The notes: a model not told the origin generated them from the sequence alone. A stretch of DNA of 64,000 nucleotides from Bog-473 sp963756025 (GCA_963756025.1 CAVWMF010000009.1:124001-188000), one strand, 5' to 3'. Positions 1 through 7,606 are shown, numbered from the stretch's first letter. Numbers and translations: made by a program.

Positions 1-144
1 CCGGATGCTGCTGACTTCTGGTCGTACTCAAGACTCCAGGAAGTAGCAGCTGAAAGCGGTCAGCTCACCGCACAGGACTATTTCGAGTTCGGCATGGGCC
101 GAATAATTCGAGGCATGACACCCCCACGTCGACCCGGACAGTGA
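1..144 (+). CDS. C-terminal tail of a cut-off protein, possibly TetR-type regulator
   Basis: The first reading frame is open from base 1 and stops at TGA 142-144, giving a 47-residue tail whose beginning lies outside the window. It contains an amphipathic stretch (ending QDYFEFGMGRIIRGM) that resembles the last helix of many TetR-family effector domains, followed by a short basic tail. There is no DNA-binding domain in view, so the family is a guess supported only by that helix and by the perfect palindrome (209-222) lying between this tail and the next gene, which is where a TetR operator would be expected. Confidence 0.35.
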   Translation, partial: PDAADFWSYSRLQEVAAESGQLTAQDYFEFGMGRIIRGMTPPRRPGQ

Positions 145-208
145 ACACGAGCAGCATGCTCTTGAAAGTCCCCGGCTGGGGCCCCTTGTGCGGCTGGCCC
201 GGGCCAGG

Positions 209-222
209 TTAACGTACGTTAA
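209..222. promoter_or_regulatory. Perfect 14-bp palindrome, candidate repressor operator
   Basis: TTAACGTACGTTAA reads identically on both strands. It sits 30 bases before the ATG of the amidohydrolase at 252 and 64 bases after the stop of the preceding partial gene. Perfect palindromes of this size and A/T-flanked form are typical of TetR-type operators. The binding protein is not identified; the partial gene upstream is the nearest candidate. Confidence 0.5.
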
Positions 223-251
223 GTACAGGAATCTCACCGTGAGGAGCTCAC

Positions 252-1409
252 ATGTCCGTAGATCGCCCCCTCTGCGTCGATGCTGATGGACACGTGCTCG
301 AGCCGCGCAACACATGGATCGATTACATCGACCCGGCATTCCGAGATCGTGCGATCCGCATCGAAATCGATGACCGCGGTGATGAGGTGCTGCTCTGCGA
401 CGGGTACCCGGTAGAAGGAATGCGCAATGGTTTGGCCGGAATGGGAGGTATCAACCTCGAGATGGCCGACGCCCTCGATCGCAGCGGCAAACTGCGTTAC
501 GAAGATGGCTGCCCGCTCGGAGGCTATGACCCGGCCGAACGACTCAAAGTCATGGACGACGAGGGTATCGATATCGCTTTGTTGTACCCCACGCTCGGGA
601 TCTGTTGGGAGGGATTTGTGACCGAGCCTGCGCTGGCCCGTGCCTATGCCCGGGCGTATAACCGCTACATCGTCGACTTCTGTTCGTATGACCCGGTGCG
701 CCTGGTGCCGGTCGCCCACATCTCCTTGATCGATGAGGTCGGCGCTGTCGACGAGGTCGCCCGGGCACGCGACGCTGGGTGCCGGGCCATCTACCTTTCT
801 CCCGACGAAGCCTCTCGCGGTGGACGGGCCCTGGGTGACCCCGCCTTCGACCGCTTTTGGTCCGCAGCCGAGGACCTGGACATGCCGATCGGCTTCCATG
901 TCGTCGTACGCGACAAAACCTCCTTCGCCCGACCATCGATCGTCGGAACCCCGGGTCAATCTCTGTTCGGTTTCGCCTTTTTGGCCATCGAAGTCATGGC
1001 TGCGTTCACCGAGATTCTGGCCAACGGCGTGTTCGAAAGGCACCCCCGGCTGCGCTGCACTGTTCTCGAGTCTGGTGCGACGTGGATCGCGGCGTGGCTC
1101 GATCGTATGGACCACAAGTTTGAAGTCATGCGTACGATCACTCCGACGAGCCTCAAGCCAAGTGAGTATTTCTACCGACAGTGCATCGTCTCGGCCGATC
1201 CGGACGAGACCGTTATCGCACCGATCATCGAAGCGGTCGGTGCGGACTACTTCGTGTGGGCTTCGGACTACCCCCATATCGACGCGAGTTTCGGCGTCGT
1301 CGGAGAGATCCGTTCGCGGATCGAATCCCTGAGCGTGGGAGATCAGGCAAAGGTGCTGGGCCTGAATGCACAACGGTTCTACGGACTCGAGGTGCCCGCT
1401 CTCGTCTGA
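252..1409 (+). CDS. Amidohydrolase family 2 metal-dependent hydrolase
   Basis: A 385-residue TIM-barrel amidohydrolase of the ACMSD/amidohydrolase_2 group, whose members hydrolyse or decarboxylate cyclic and aromatic acids with a divalent metal. The N-terminal metal motif appears as DADGH (residues 10-14), a histidine follows the core strand near residue 217 (GFHVV), and the conserved C-terminal aspartate lies in SDYPH at about residue 339. Length is normal for the family. The ATG follows GAGGAG, which lies in a small inverted repeat (GTGAG at 239-243, CTCAC at 247-251) that could partly hide the ribosome-binding site. The next start codon lies about 60 bases downstream, but that gene is a truncated remnant. 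Substrate unknown. Confidence 0.85.
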   Translation: MSVDRPLCVDADGHVLEPRNTWIDYIDPAFRDRAIRIEIDDRGDEVLLCDGYPVEGMRNGLAGMGGINLEMADALDRSGKLRYEDGCPLGGYDPAERLKVMDDEGIDIALLYPTLGICWEGFVTEPALARAYARAYNRYIVDFCSYDPVRLVPVAHISLIDEVGAVDEVARARDAGCRAIYLSPDEASRGGRALGDPAFDRFWSAAEDLDMPIGFHVVVRDKTSFARPSIVGTPGQSLFGFAFLAIEVMAAFTEILANGVFERHPRLRCTVLESGATWIAAWLDRMDHKFEVMRTITPTSLKPSEYFYRQCIVSADPDETVIAPIIEAVGADYFVWASDYPHIDASFGVVGEIRSRIESLSVGDQAKVLGLNAQRFYGLEVPALV

Positions 1410-1466
1410 ATCGTTTTGGGGAGTCGACGGATGCGGCCTGTCGAACATGTGAGGAGGGGTATCGAT

Positions 1467-1727
1467 TTGGGCACTGAGAAGCTTTCGATCCCAAAGGACT
1501 GGGGCGACATCACACCGGAGTGGATGACCACGGCATTGTCGGGCCACTTCCGGGATGTGGAGGTGTCGAGAGTCGAACTTGTCATGCAGGACGATGGGAC
1601 CAATAGACGTGCCCGTTTCGGCATCGGCTATTCGTCGGGAACAGGACCGCCTGCCGTGTTCGCCAAAGCGGCTGATCCGGCGCACAGCGATTTGCGGGGA
1701 AGCCCGAAATGGCGAAGAACAACGTGA
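1467..1727 (+). pseudogene. 5' remnant of an aminoglycoside-phosphotransferase-like gene
   Basis: The frame opens with TTG 1467 after a strong AGGAGGGG site and encodes an N-lobe typical of APH/choline-kinase-like phosphotransferases in actinobacteria: the stretch DITPEWMTTAL, then a substrate strand segment ending in PPAVFAKAAD with the presumed ATP-binding lysine. Recognisable protein ends near base 1700, after about 78 residues, whereas family members have 330-380 residues; the catalytic loop and DFG-type motif are absent. Beyond 1700 the frame runs a few codons into the antisense of another gene remnant. An earlier in-frame ATG at 1431 exists but lacks a ribosome-binding site. Confidence 0.55.
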
Positions 1728-1902
1728 GGCCCTGGTCGCCGAACGCAGCGAATCTGCTCAGCCTGGTGGCCGACCCGACCGACAACTCCGACGTGTGGCT
1801 GAACAGTACGGCCAGCGCCGCAAATGCCCGCAGGCCGTCGATTCCGGCGAGGTGGGTGGCGCGAGCGGCCGTCTTGGGTTGGGGTGCTCGGAGCATGGTC
1901 AT
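1582..1902 (-). pseudogene. 5' remnant of an acyltransferase-3 family membrane protein gene
   Basis: Reading leftward from ATG 1902, the frame encodes the start of an acyltransferase_3 (OafA/YrhL-like) protein: GIDGLRAFAALAVLFSH with the conserved catalytic-type histidine in the first membrane helix, then GDQGLTLFFAISGF from the second helix. These are the first about 69 of the usual 350-400 residues. Similarity stops near base 1696, exactly where the rightward phosphotransferase remnant also stops. The remaining codons to 1582 are antisense to that remnant and are not conserved acyltransferase sequence. Confidence 0.5.
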
Positions 1903-2366
1903 TTGAGCTTCGGCACCATCTCGCCCTCGTTCCGGTCGCCGGTCCGCAACCGATCGGAAGGCGCGGAAAAGTGCTCAGACATTTCCTGACCCCCACTGTC
2001 AAGATCCCAACGTCCTCACGGTAGGAGCACGGGTCCTGAACGGGATAGGGGCCAAAGTGGCGAAATTACCGATGAACATCCGATCTCGGCCAGGGGGAGA
2101 CGGGAATGCCCGCAACGCCGCCCCGACGGGGCGGCGTTGTCGGTTGCCGGATCACGGGTGTCCCGTTTGCAAACGTGATTCCATGGGGACCAGCGTGCAG
2201 CGATCCCGTCCCACCCTCACTCTGGCGCCGCCAATCGCCTTGCCTTGGCGGGGGCCCATTGATTGTCTCGTTCGGGACAGCTATGTTGAATTGCCCGACA
2301 ACGAAGGCCCACGGACGCCGAGAAGTCCCTTGCTCATGAGCAATCAGTCCGATCCCATCAAGGACC
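1903..2366. other. Gene-poor stretch with one strong hairpin
   Basis: No reading frame here has recognisable protein features. The only clear structure is the inverted repeat at 2113-2139. The flanking genes are a remnant on the left and the SpoU methyltransferase on the right, so the stretch may be leftover sequence from the rearrangement near 1700. Confidence 0.4.
2113..2139. repeat. Perfect 12-bp stem hairpin
   Basis: CAACGCCGCCCC and GGGGCGGCGTTG are exact inverted copies separated by the three-base loop GAC. The stem is as strong as a rho-independent terminator, but no T-run follows on either strand, so it may instead stabilise an RNA end or stop transcription inefficiently. Confidence 0.55.
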
Positions 2367-2888
2367 GTGTTCGGACTCTGTGAGCCGAAAGAACCGCCGC
2401 TCGGAACGGCATACCGAACGGCGACGTGCCCCCATCCCTTGCACGAATCACCTGATCGTCGCCCCCCTGTGGGTTGCGTTGGTGCCAACCTCGGAACTCT
2501 TCTGCGTAGCTGTGATGCCGTGGGGGCCTGCATGGCCGTGCCGGAGACTGATCACTATCGTCAAGCACTGAAGAAGGGCGAAACCCTGGCAGTTCGACCC
2601 TGCCTGCACTGGGTGCATTCCAAAATTGATTGGATTGATCGACAACAACATCAGGGTGCTCAGATCATCGGCGTGGAATTGGACGAGGATTCCATCTCAC
2701 TTCGTCAGGTACCCCAAGCAACCACCCGAAGCATCATTCTTCTCGGTCACGAACACTTTGGGCTCCCTCCCGAAGTGTGGCGATACCTGGATCAGACTGT
2801 TGAGATTCCCATGATGGGCGTCGGCCAATCCCTCAATGTCGCAATAGCTGGCTCGCTGGTTCTCTACAAGCTTGCGGGGCTGTCATAA
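2367..2888 (+). CDS. SpoU/TrmH-family RNA 2'-O-methyltransferase
   Basis: A SPOUT-fold protein that would transfer a methyl group from S-adenosylmethionine to a ribose of tRNA or rRNA. Motif 1 is NLGTLLRSCDAVGA (about residues 41-54), motif 2 is LLGHEHFGLP (about 125-134) and motif 3 is GVGQSLNVAIAG (about 151-162), which form the knotted cofactor site; the motif 1 arginine and motif 3 serine-leucine-asparagine are present. The 173-residue length fits a minimal SpoU without a substrate-binding N domain. The GTG start has no strong ribosome-binding site and the first 30 residues look unconserved, so the true start may be further in. Confidence 0.75.
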   Translation: MFGLCEPKEPPLGTAYRTATCPHPLHESPDRRPPVGCVGANLGTLLRSCDAVGACMAVPETDHYRQALKKGETLAVRPCLHWVHSKIDWIDRQQHQGAQIIGVELDEDSISLRQVPQATTRSIILLGHEHFGLPPEVWRYLDQTVEIPMMGVGQSLNVAIAGSLVLYKLAGLS

Positions 2889-2952
2889 AACCGCGGTCGT
2901 TGAGCGCAACGAGAGACCTTGCGGCTTCGCGGGTCCAGATGCCGAAGCAAGC

Positions 2953-3999
2953 TCAATTCCGATCGGAACGTCGATAAGGCCCGACGAGCAGTTCGCCGCT
3001 TCGAAAGGCCAATACGGCGGAGGTGAATCGCGAGAGCTGATCCGCACCGAAGACACCGTCGAGCCCACCAGGCAAGTCTTCCGAGGCAATCGGCTCACTG
3101 GAGAGGGAGACGTGTCCGATTGACCACGGGCCACTCGAGACAGTGGAGACCTTCGATGTCTGGCAAGTACTCGTTTCACTCTCATGCTTGCCAGTCGGCT
3201 GGAGTTTCGCTCTACTCGCGAAACGCGGTGTGACAACGGATTGCGTCGCACCGGTGTCGATCAGAAAGGACCCCGTCGCCCTGCCGATCGTCACCGAGGT
3301 GACCGCGGTGGCAAACCCTGGCCCAATCGCCACGGCAAGTGGAATGGTCCGCGGAGAGCCGCTGATGAGGACGCTTGGCACGGGAGTCTTCGTCGGACCC
3401 TGGAATTCGGACGTCTTGGACGGTATGGGGCCCTCGGGTCCCGGGAAATCGAGTTCCGAAGCCTGGAAGTCGAAACGAACCGCTCCGAACCGGCTCAGGA
3501 CGTCAGCCCCAAATAAGCCAACGGGCTCCCCGACGCCTCCGAGTCCATCAATGCGTTGAGACGGAACGACCTCGGGGCTCAGCGTAACCCCGCCTATTGA
3601 CCAATTCTCGATCCTCCTCGATGTCGCGGTTGTGGTGCATCCCACTCCGGCCGTCTGCCGTCGCCTGCCAGTAGAGGGAAGGTGCAGTCGCGCTGCGATC
3701 GCCGGAGTGATCGTGGACTGCTCGGCACCGGTATCCACCAAGAAGGGGAATGGGCCCATGCCGCCGACGCAGACTTCGACAATGAACTGCGTGCCATCTC
3801 TGGAGTTCTTGACGTTGAGCGGGAGATGGAAGCCGCCCAGTCCGCTCGTCGTCGGTTGAGCGCAAACTGCGGCCGTCGACGTCGGCGTCGGCGTCGACGT
3901 CGAGGTTGCTGCGTCTGCTTGGTTCGCCGACAGGGCGGTGCCCAGCTGTGCCACCGACGCCAAAAGTGCACACGTAACGAGCAGGGTCTTCCACGCCAT
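2953..3999 (-). CDS. Secreted two-lobed (retropepsin/pepsin-like) aspartic protease
   Basis: A 348-residue protein with a cleavable-looking signal peptide (hydrophobic residues 5-24, then ANQADA) and a Ser/Thr/Pro linker at 31-45. It carries two aspartic-protease active-site motifs, FLVDTGAEQS (Asp about 89) and FLIDTGATQS (Asp about 248). Each is followed at similar distance by a matching segment, LFGADVLSRF (about 162-171) and VFGADQLSRF (about 319-328). The protein is therefore an internal duplication of a single-DTG domain, with both halves retaining the aspartate, so one chain could form a complete pepsin-like site. Most bacterial relatives are single-domain dimers. It diverges from the gene at 4107. 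Target unknown. Confidence 0.7.
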   Translation of the reverse strand: MAWKTLLVTCALLASVAQLGTALSANQADAATSTSTPTPTSTAAVCAQPTTSGLGGFHLPLNVKNSRDGTQFIVEVCVGGMGPFPFLVDTGAEQSTITPAIAARLHLPSTGRRRQTAGVGCTTTATSRRIENWSIGGVTLSPEVVPSQRIDGLGGVGEPVGLFGADVLSRFGAVRFDFQASELDFPGPEGPIPSKTSEFQGPTKTPVPSVLISGSPRTIPLAVAIGPGFATAVTSVTIGRATGSFLIDTGATQSVVTPRFASRAKLQPTGKHESETSTCQTSKVSTVSSGPWSIGHVSLSSEPIASEDLPGGLDGVFGADQLSRFTSAVLAFRSGELLVGPYRRSDRN

Positions 4000-4106
4000 G
4001 CGCTTGTTCTATCTGGTTGGCGTCCCTTAACGAGGGATCTGCGAATAAACGACGGATCTGCGACAACCCGGGCTGGGTCTCTTTTGATAGCGGTAGCCTC
4101 TGGGCT

Positions 4107-4654
4107 GTGATCAGCGTCGAGGACTTGATCGACATTCTGGAGTCTCACTTTCCGGGCCTTGAGGTCGTTGGAGAGACGGAACCCGGCAAGACGAAGGAAC
4201 CCATCGAGGTCGCCCGCGAACTCGTCGCCGTGGTCTTCGAGCGGCCGGACGTCGTGGAATCCTCCGACTGGACGGACTTGATGCTCCTGATCGAGGTTCT
4301 GCTGGACAAGGGTGCCGCATCTCCATGGGACACCTTCGCCGAGTCGTTCCTGGAAGACCTTCTCAACGCCGTTTCACACAGAGACCATTCTGTCACCCGA
4401 AAACAAGTGGACGAATGCCTCGGCCCGCAAGCAGGCAGCTGGCCGATTACTTCGACCGGGTCTGGGTTTCGATGCCCGACGACGAGGGTCCGAATGTGAT
4501 GGATCCAGTGAAGTTCGATCGAATCGGCGACTCCGACTTGCGATGGATCATTCGTTGTATGTTCCGCCGAACCTCCGAAGACAAATACGTCGGCACCGCG
4601 GATATCGTCAGAAGAGAAGCCCAAACCGGAAGGCCTCGGGGAGTTGCTTCGTAG
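4107..4654 (+). CDS. Small acidic protein of unknown function, frame-broken
   Basis: Starts at GTG 4107 (ISVEDLIDILESHFPG...) and would be about 182 residues. The first frame carries an acidic helical region including FLEDLLNAVSHRDHSV and LGP; around base 4426 the sense continues one frame over as RQLADYFDRVW and on to the stop at 4654. Adding a single G in GGCCCG restores one uninterrupted protein. The pattern (FLEDLLN then LGP, then a helix ending in W) resembles small immunity-like or DUF7674-type proteins, but I do not firmly recognise it. It is followed by a GNAT gene and diverges from the protease. Confidence 0.45.
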
Positions 4655-4727
4655 CGGGAGCCCGTCCGCTCCGCGACTGATGGAGCGACAGTGGGCGAGA
4701 GTTCAGGGGAGTCGTAGTCTGTGGATC

Positions 4728-5315
4728 GTGAGTGGCCTGTCCTTTGCGTCTGTGCCCAAGAAGGAAGAGGGGAGGTCCTATGAAGCCCTGGTCTCCGCCT
4801 TCACGGATGACCCGGTGGAGCGTTGGCTGTATCCCGAGTTACCCGAGTATCTGGCCCACTTCCCCCGCTTCTTGGCGGCGTTTGGTGGAAGGGCATTCGA
4901 AGAAGAGACTGTCTGGCGGCTCGGCGAGTACTCAGCTGTCGCCCTCTGGCTCCCCCCAGGTGCGGAGCCGGACGGTGATGCCATCGTCGCCGTGCTCGCA
5001 GAGACTCTGCCGCCGGAAAAGCACGATGACGCCTTTGCCGTTCTCGAACAAATGGACGCGGCCCATCCGACGTACCCGCACTGGTATCTACCGTGGTTCG
5101 GAGTCAGGGCAGCTTTCCAAGGACAGGGGATCGGGGGCCACTTGATGGAACGTTGCCTTGTCGAGTTCGTTGACGCCGACCGTCTCCCCACCTACCTAGA
5201 GACTCCCAATCCGCGCACCATCTCTTTCTACGAGCGACACGGGTTCGAGGTGACGGGCGCTGCACAAGCCGGTGGGTGTCCGCCGATTACGTTCATGCTC
5301 CGACCGGGGACCTGA
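4728..5315 (+). CDS. GNAT-family N-acetyltransferase
   Basis: A GCN5-related acetyltransferase that would move an acetyl group from acetyl-CoA to an amine. Counting from GTG 4728, the acetyl-CoA pyrophosphate loop QGQGIGGHLM lies near residue 131, after the strand WYLPWFGVR, and the C-terminal SFYERHGFEV motif is near 166. The start is uncertain: the frame is open further upstream, with ATGs at 4644 and 4680, but those residues are unconserved and overlap the preceding gene. The N-terminal half (AFTDDPVERWLYPE) is typical of small-molecule GNATs. Substrate unknown. Confidence 0.75.
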   Translation: MSGLSFASVPKKEEGRSYEALVSAFTDDPVERWLYPELPEYLAHFPRFLAAFGGRAFEEETVWRLGEYSAVALWLPPGAEPDGDAIVAVLAETLPPEKHDDAFAVLEQMDAAHPTYPHWYLPWFGVRAAFQGQGIGGHLMERCLVEFVDADRLPTYLETPNPRTISFYERHGFEVTGAAQAGGCPPITFMLRPGT

Positions 5316-5368
5316 GTCGCCCGCGACGGCAATCGACCGTTATTTCCGGTGCCCACCTGGGGGTCGTG

Positions 5369-5396
5369 TTGACGGCGGGGGAGATTCTTGTACCAT
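5369..5396 (+). promoter_or_regulatory. Promoter of the PadR-ABC operon
   Basis: TTGACG (5369-5374) and TACCAT (5391-5396) form a sigma-70-type pair separated by 16 bases, about 30 bases before the regulator's ATG at 5427. The -10 box overlaps the palindrome at 5394-5406, so a bound repressor would block it. The same arrangement is found at 6773-6800. Confidence 0.55.
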
Positions 5397-5406
5397 ACTG
5401 AGTATG
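5394..5406. promoter_or_regulatory. PadR-type operator, copy 1
   Basis: CATACTGAGTATG is a perfect inverted repeat around a central G. Its 11-bp core ATACTGAGTAT recurs exactly at 6799-6809, in the same position relative to the other promoter's -10 box. Located directly before the padR-like gene, it is the natural site for autoregulation. Confidence 0.65.
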
Positions 5407-5426
5407 ATCATGGATCGGGTATCGCG

Positions 5427-6002
5427 ATGAGTGTTCGCCACGCAATCCTTGCGCTGTTGAGCGAAGGCCCTAAATACGGCCTCCAATTGCAGAAGGATTT
5501 CGAGTCGAGCACCGGTGAAGTCTGGCCGCTCAACATCGGGCAGGTGTACACAACGCTGCAACGCCTCGAGCGGGATGGGCTCGTCGAGTCGGACGAATCC
5601 GACAACGAGGGTCCCCAGAAGGGCTTCCGTATCACCGACGCCGGATCGACGGAGCTCTCGTCGTGGCTGAACACGCCACCGGACATGACGTCGCCGCCTC
5701 GGGATGAGCTCGTGATCAAGGTGCTGTCGGCCATCCGCGTCCCCGGGGTCTCCGTGCACGACGTGATCCAGGTCCATCGCCGTTATCTCGTCGAACTCAT
5801 GCAGCAGTGGACACGCCTCAAAGAAGACGAGGCGGAGTTCGACCTCACCTTCGCCCTCGTCGTCGACGCGGAGCTGTTCCGGTTGGACTCGGTCGTGCGA
5901 TGGCTCGACGCAGCCGACGGGCGCCTGAAGCGTGCCGGTTCCGAGCCGCCAGCTCCTTCGACGACGCCACGCCTGGCCCGGCGACTGGTGGTCCGTCGGT
6001 GA
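5427..6002 (+). CDS. PadR-family transcriptional regulator
   Basis: A 191-residue PadR regulator: winged helix at about residues 1-75 (opening MSVRHAILALLSEGPKYGLQLQ, including the characteristic GPxYGxxL and the wing segment near YTTLQRLERDGLV), then a helical C-terminal dimerisation domain. An upstream in-frame ATG at 5388 lies inside the promoter, so ATG 5427 is chosen. The stop overlaps the GTG of the ABC ATPase at 5999 (GTGA), indicating translational coupling. PadR repressors commonly control their own operon and a drug- or lipid-export ABC system; the paired operators here support that. Confidence 0.85.
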   Translation: MSVRHAILALLSEGPKYGLQLQKDFESSTGEVWPLNIGQVYTTLQRLERDGLVESDESDNEGPQKGFRITDAGSTELSSWLNTPPDMTSPPRDELVIKVLSAIRVPGVSVHDVIQVHRRYLVELMQQWTRLKEDEAEFDLTFALVVDAELFRLDSVVRWLDAADGRLKRAGSEPPAPSTTPRLARRLVVRR

Positions 6003-6734
6003 GCTTCCTCGAACTGCGGAACGTCTCCAAGTCCTATGGAGAGGGCGCCGCCGAGGTGCAGGCCATCCGTCACGTCGATCTTGCTGTCGAGTGCGGGACA
6101 CTCGTCGCCGTGATGGGCCCGAGCGGCTCTGGCAAATCAACCCTGCTGACCATCGCTGGGAGTCTCGAGGACCCCACTGGCGGTGAAGTGCTCATCGCAC
6201 GGCGCGTCGCTCCAGATGATGTCGCGCAACGAGAAGGCGCGTCTCCGTCGACGCACGATCGGCTACGTCTTCCAAGAGTTCAACCTCCTCGCCGGTCTGA
6301 CGGCGGTTGAGAACGTCGCTCTGCCTCTTGAGCTGGACGGCGTGGCCGGGAAGAAAGCGCAATTGGCCGGAATGGCGGCACTCGAGGAGCTGGGCATCAT
6401 GGATCGAGCGATGCACTTTCCCGATGAGCTCTCCGGTGGTGAGCGCCAGCGGGTCGCAATCGCCCGCGCCGTCGTGGGGGAGCGTCGTCTCCTCCTCGCC
6501 GACGAGCCGTCAGGTGCGCTCGACTCGACAAACGGCGACGTCGTGATGCGCATGATCCTCGCTGCCTGCAAGCGGGGAGTCGCAGCGGTCGTCGTCACGC
6601 ACGACGCCCAGCTCGCCTCGTGGGCAGATCGAGTCGTGTTTCTCCGTGACGGTCGGGTCGTGGATCAGACGGTGCCGCCTCCGACGCCCGAGGCGCTGCT
6701 CGAAGAGAGCAGTCGGTCCGGACCTCGGTCGTAA
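5999..6734 (+). CDS. MacB/LolD-type ABC transporter ATPase, first copy, frame-broken
   Basis: ATP-binding subunit for an FtsX/MacB-type permease. GTG 5999 overlaps the PadR stop. Walker A (GPSGSGKST) is in the first frame; at about 6196-6201 an extra base shifts the reading, and the rest follows one frame on: Q-loop FQEFNLL, signature LSGGERQRVAIARA, Walker B LLLADEPSGALDS and switch VVVTHD. Removing one base gives an intact 244-residue ATPase. The intact paralogue at 6864 aligns along its whole length and fixes where the extra base lies (between EVLI and the ASL segment). It is either a decayed duplicate or a sequencing error. Confidence 0.7.
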
Positions 6735-6772
6735 CGTTTCCCGCCGGAAGCCGGCATTCTGAATATGCCCCC

Positions 6773-6800
6773 TTGACAAGTACTGCTCCATGGATATCAT
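6773..6800 (+). promoter_or_regulatory. Promoter of the second ABC ATPase and permease
   Basis: TTGACA (6773-6778) and TATCAT (6795-6800), 16 bases apart, form a good sigma-70-type promoter 60 bases before ATG 6864. The spacing and the position of the overlapping palindrome are the same as in the promoter at 5369-5396. Confidence 0.6.
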
Positions 6801-6810
6801 ACTGAGTATA
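6798..6810. promoter_or_regulatory. PadR-type operator, copy 2
   Basis: CATACTGAGTATA contains the same 11-bp palindrome ATACTGAGTAT (6799-6809) as the site before the PadR gene. It begins at the fourth base of the -10 box, exactly as in copy 1. This links control of the second ATPase and the permease to the PadR protein. Confidence 0.65.
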
Positions 6811-6863
6811 GTTATAGGTGTCCTACTAGGCGCCGAGGATACGGCGAAGGACGGTCTGCCCCG

Positions 6864-7577
6864 ATGAGTCTGCTCGAACTCCACCAGATCTCGAAGTTCT
6901 ACGGCGAGGGCGAGACCGCCGTGCGAGCCCTCTACGAAATCGATCTCTCAGTCGAGGAGGGCCATCTGGTCGCGGTGATGGGCCCGAGCGGCTCGGGGAA
7001 GTCGACGCTCCTCACCATCGCGGGGAGCCTCGAGGAGCCTACAAGCGGCGAGGTACGCATTGGTGGGGCGGCACTCTCTTCGATGTCCCGCAACGACAGG
7101 GCGCGCCTCAGGCGTCGCACGATCGGCTACGTCTTCCAGGATTTCAATCTCCTCCCCGGACTCACCGCCACCGAGAACGTCGCGCTTCCCCTTGAGCTCG
7201 ACGGCGTCTCGGGGCGCAAAGCGCACCAGGCGGGACTCGCCGCGCTCGAGCAGCTCGGGCTGGCTGATCGCGCCAGGCACTATCCCGATCAGCTCTCCGG
7301 CGGCGAGCGCCAGCGCGTTGCCATCGCCCGGTCTGTCGTCGGCGAGCGCAAGGTGCTCCTCGCCGACGAGCCATCAGGTGCGCTTGACTCGGTGAACAGC
7401 GAGGTCGTGATGCGCATGATTCTCGACGCATGCAAAGGGGGTGTGGCGGCAGTCGTGGTCACCCACGACGCCCAACTCGCCTCGTGGGCCGATCGGACAA
7501 TCCTCCTCCGTGACGGGCGAATGGTCCAGCACGTGCTCGACCGTCCTGCATCGTCCCTCGTGACGCCCCGCACGTAG
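6864..7577 (+). CDS. MacB/LolD-type ABC transporter ATPase, second copy
   Basis: A complete 237-residue ATPase: Walker A GPSGSGKST (40-48), Q-loop FQDFNLL (Gln 92), signature LSGGERQR (144-151), Walker B VLLADEPSGALDS (about 164-176) and switch histidine in VVVTHD (His 201). It powers export or lipoprotein/peptide extrusion by FtsX-like permeases. It is followed 29 bases later by such a permease. It is highly similar over its full length to the frame-broken copy before it, indicating tandem duplication, and has its own PadR-operated promoter. Confidence 0.85.
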   Translation: MSLLELHQISKFYGEGETAVRALYEIDLSVEEGHLVAVMGPSGSGKSTLLTIAGSLEEPTSGEVRIGGAALSSMSRNDRARLRRRTIGYVFQDFNLLPGLTATENVALPLELDGVSGRKAHQAGLAALEQLGLADRARHYPDQLSGGERQRVAIARSVVGERKVLLADEPSGALDSVNSEVVMRMILDACKGGVAAVVVTHDAQLASWADRTILLRDGRMVQHVLDRPASSLVTPRT

Positions 7578-7606
7578 CGCGTCGTGCACACGATCCAGAA
7601 GGAGTC

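Noticed and set aside
234..1685. A 483-codon minus-strand frame across the amidohydrolase.
   Set aside because: The plus-strand frame has the metal motifs and a ribosome-binding site; the minus frame is a compositional shadow.
3682..4110. A plus-strand frame opposite the aspartic protease with a poly-arginine stretch.
   Set aside because: The arginine run comes from the Thr/Ser/Pro linker codons of the protease read in antisense; there is no ribosome-binding site or protein pattern.
6183..6210. A programmed ribosomal frameshift to produce the first ABC ATPase.
   Set aside because: There is no slippery heptamer with a downstream pseudoknot, and similar one-base breaks occur in many unrelated genes in this window.
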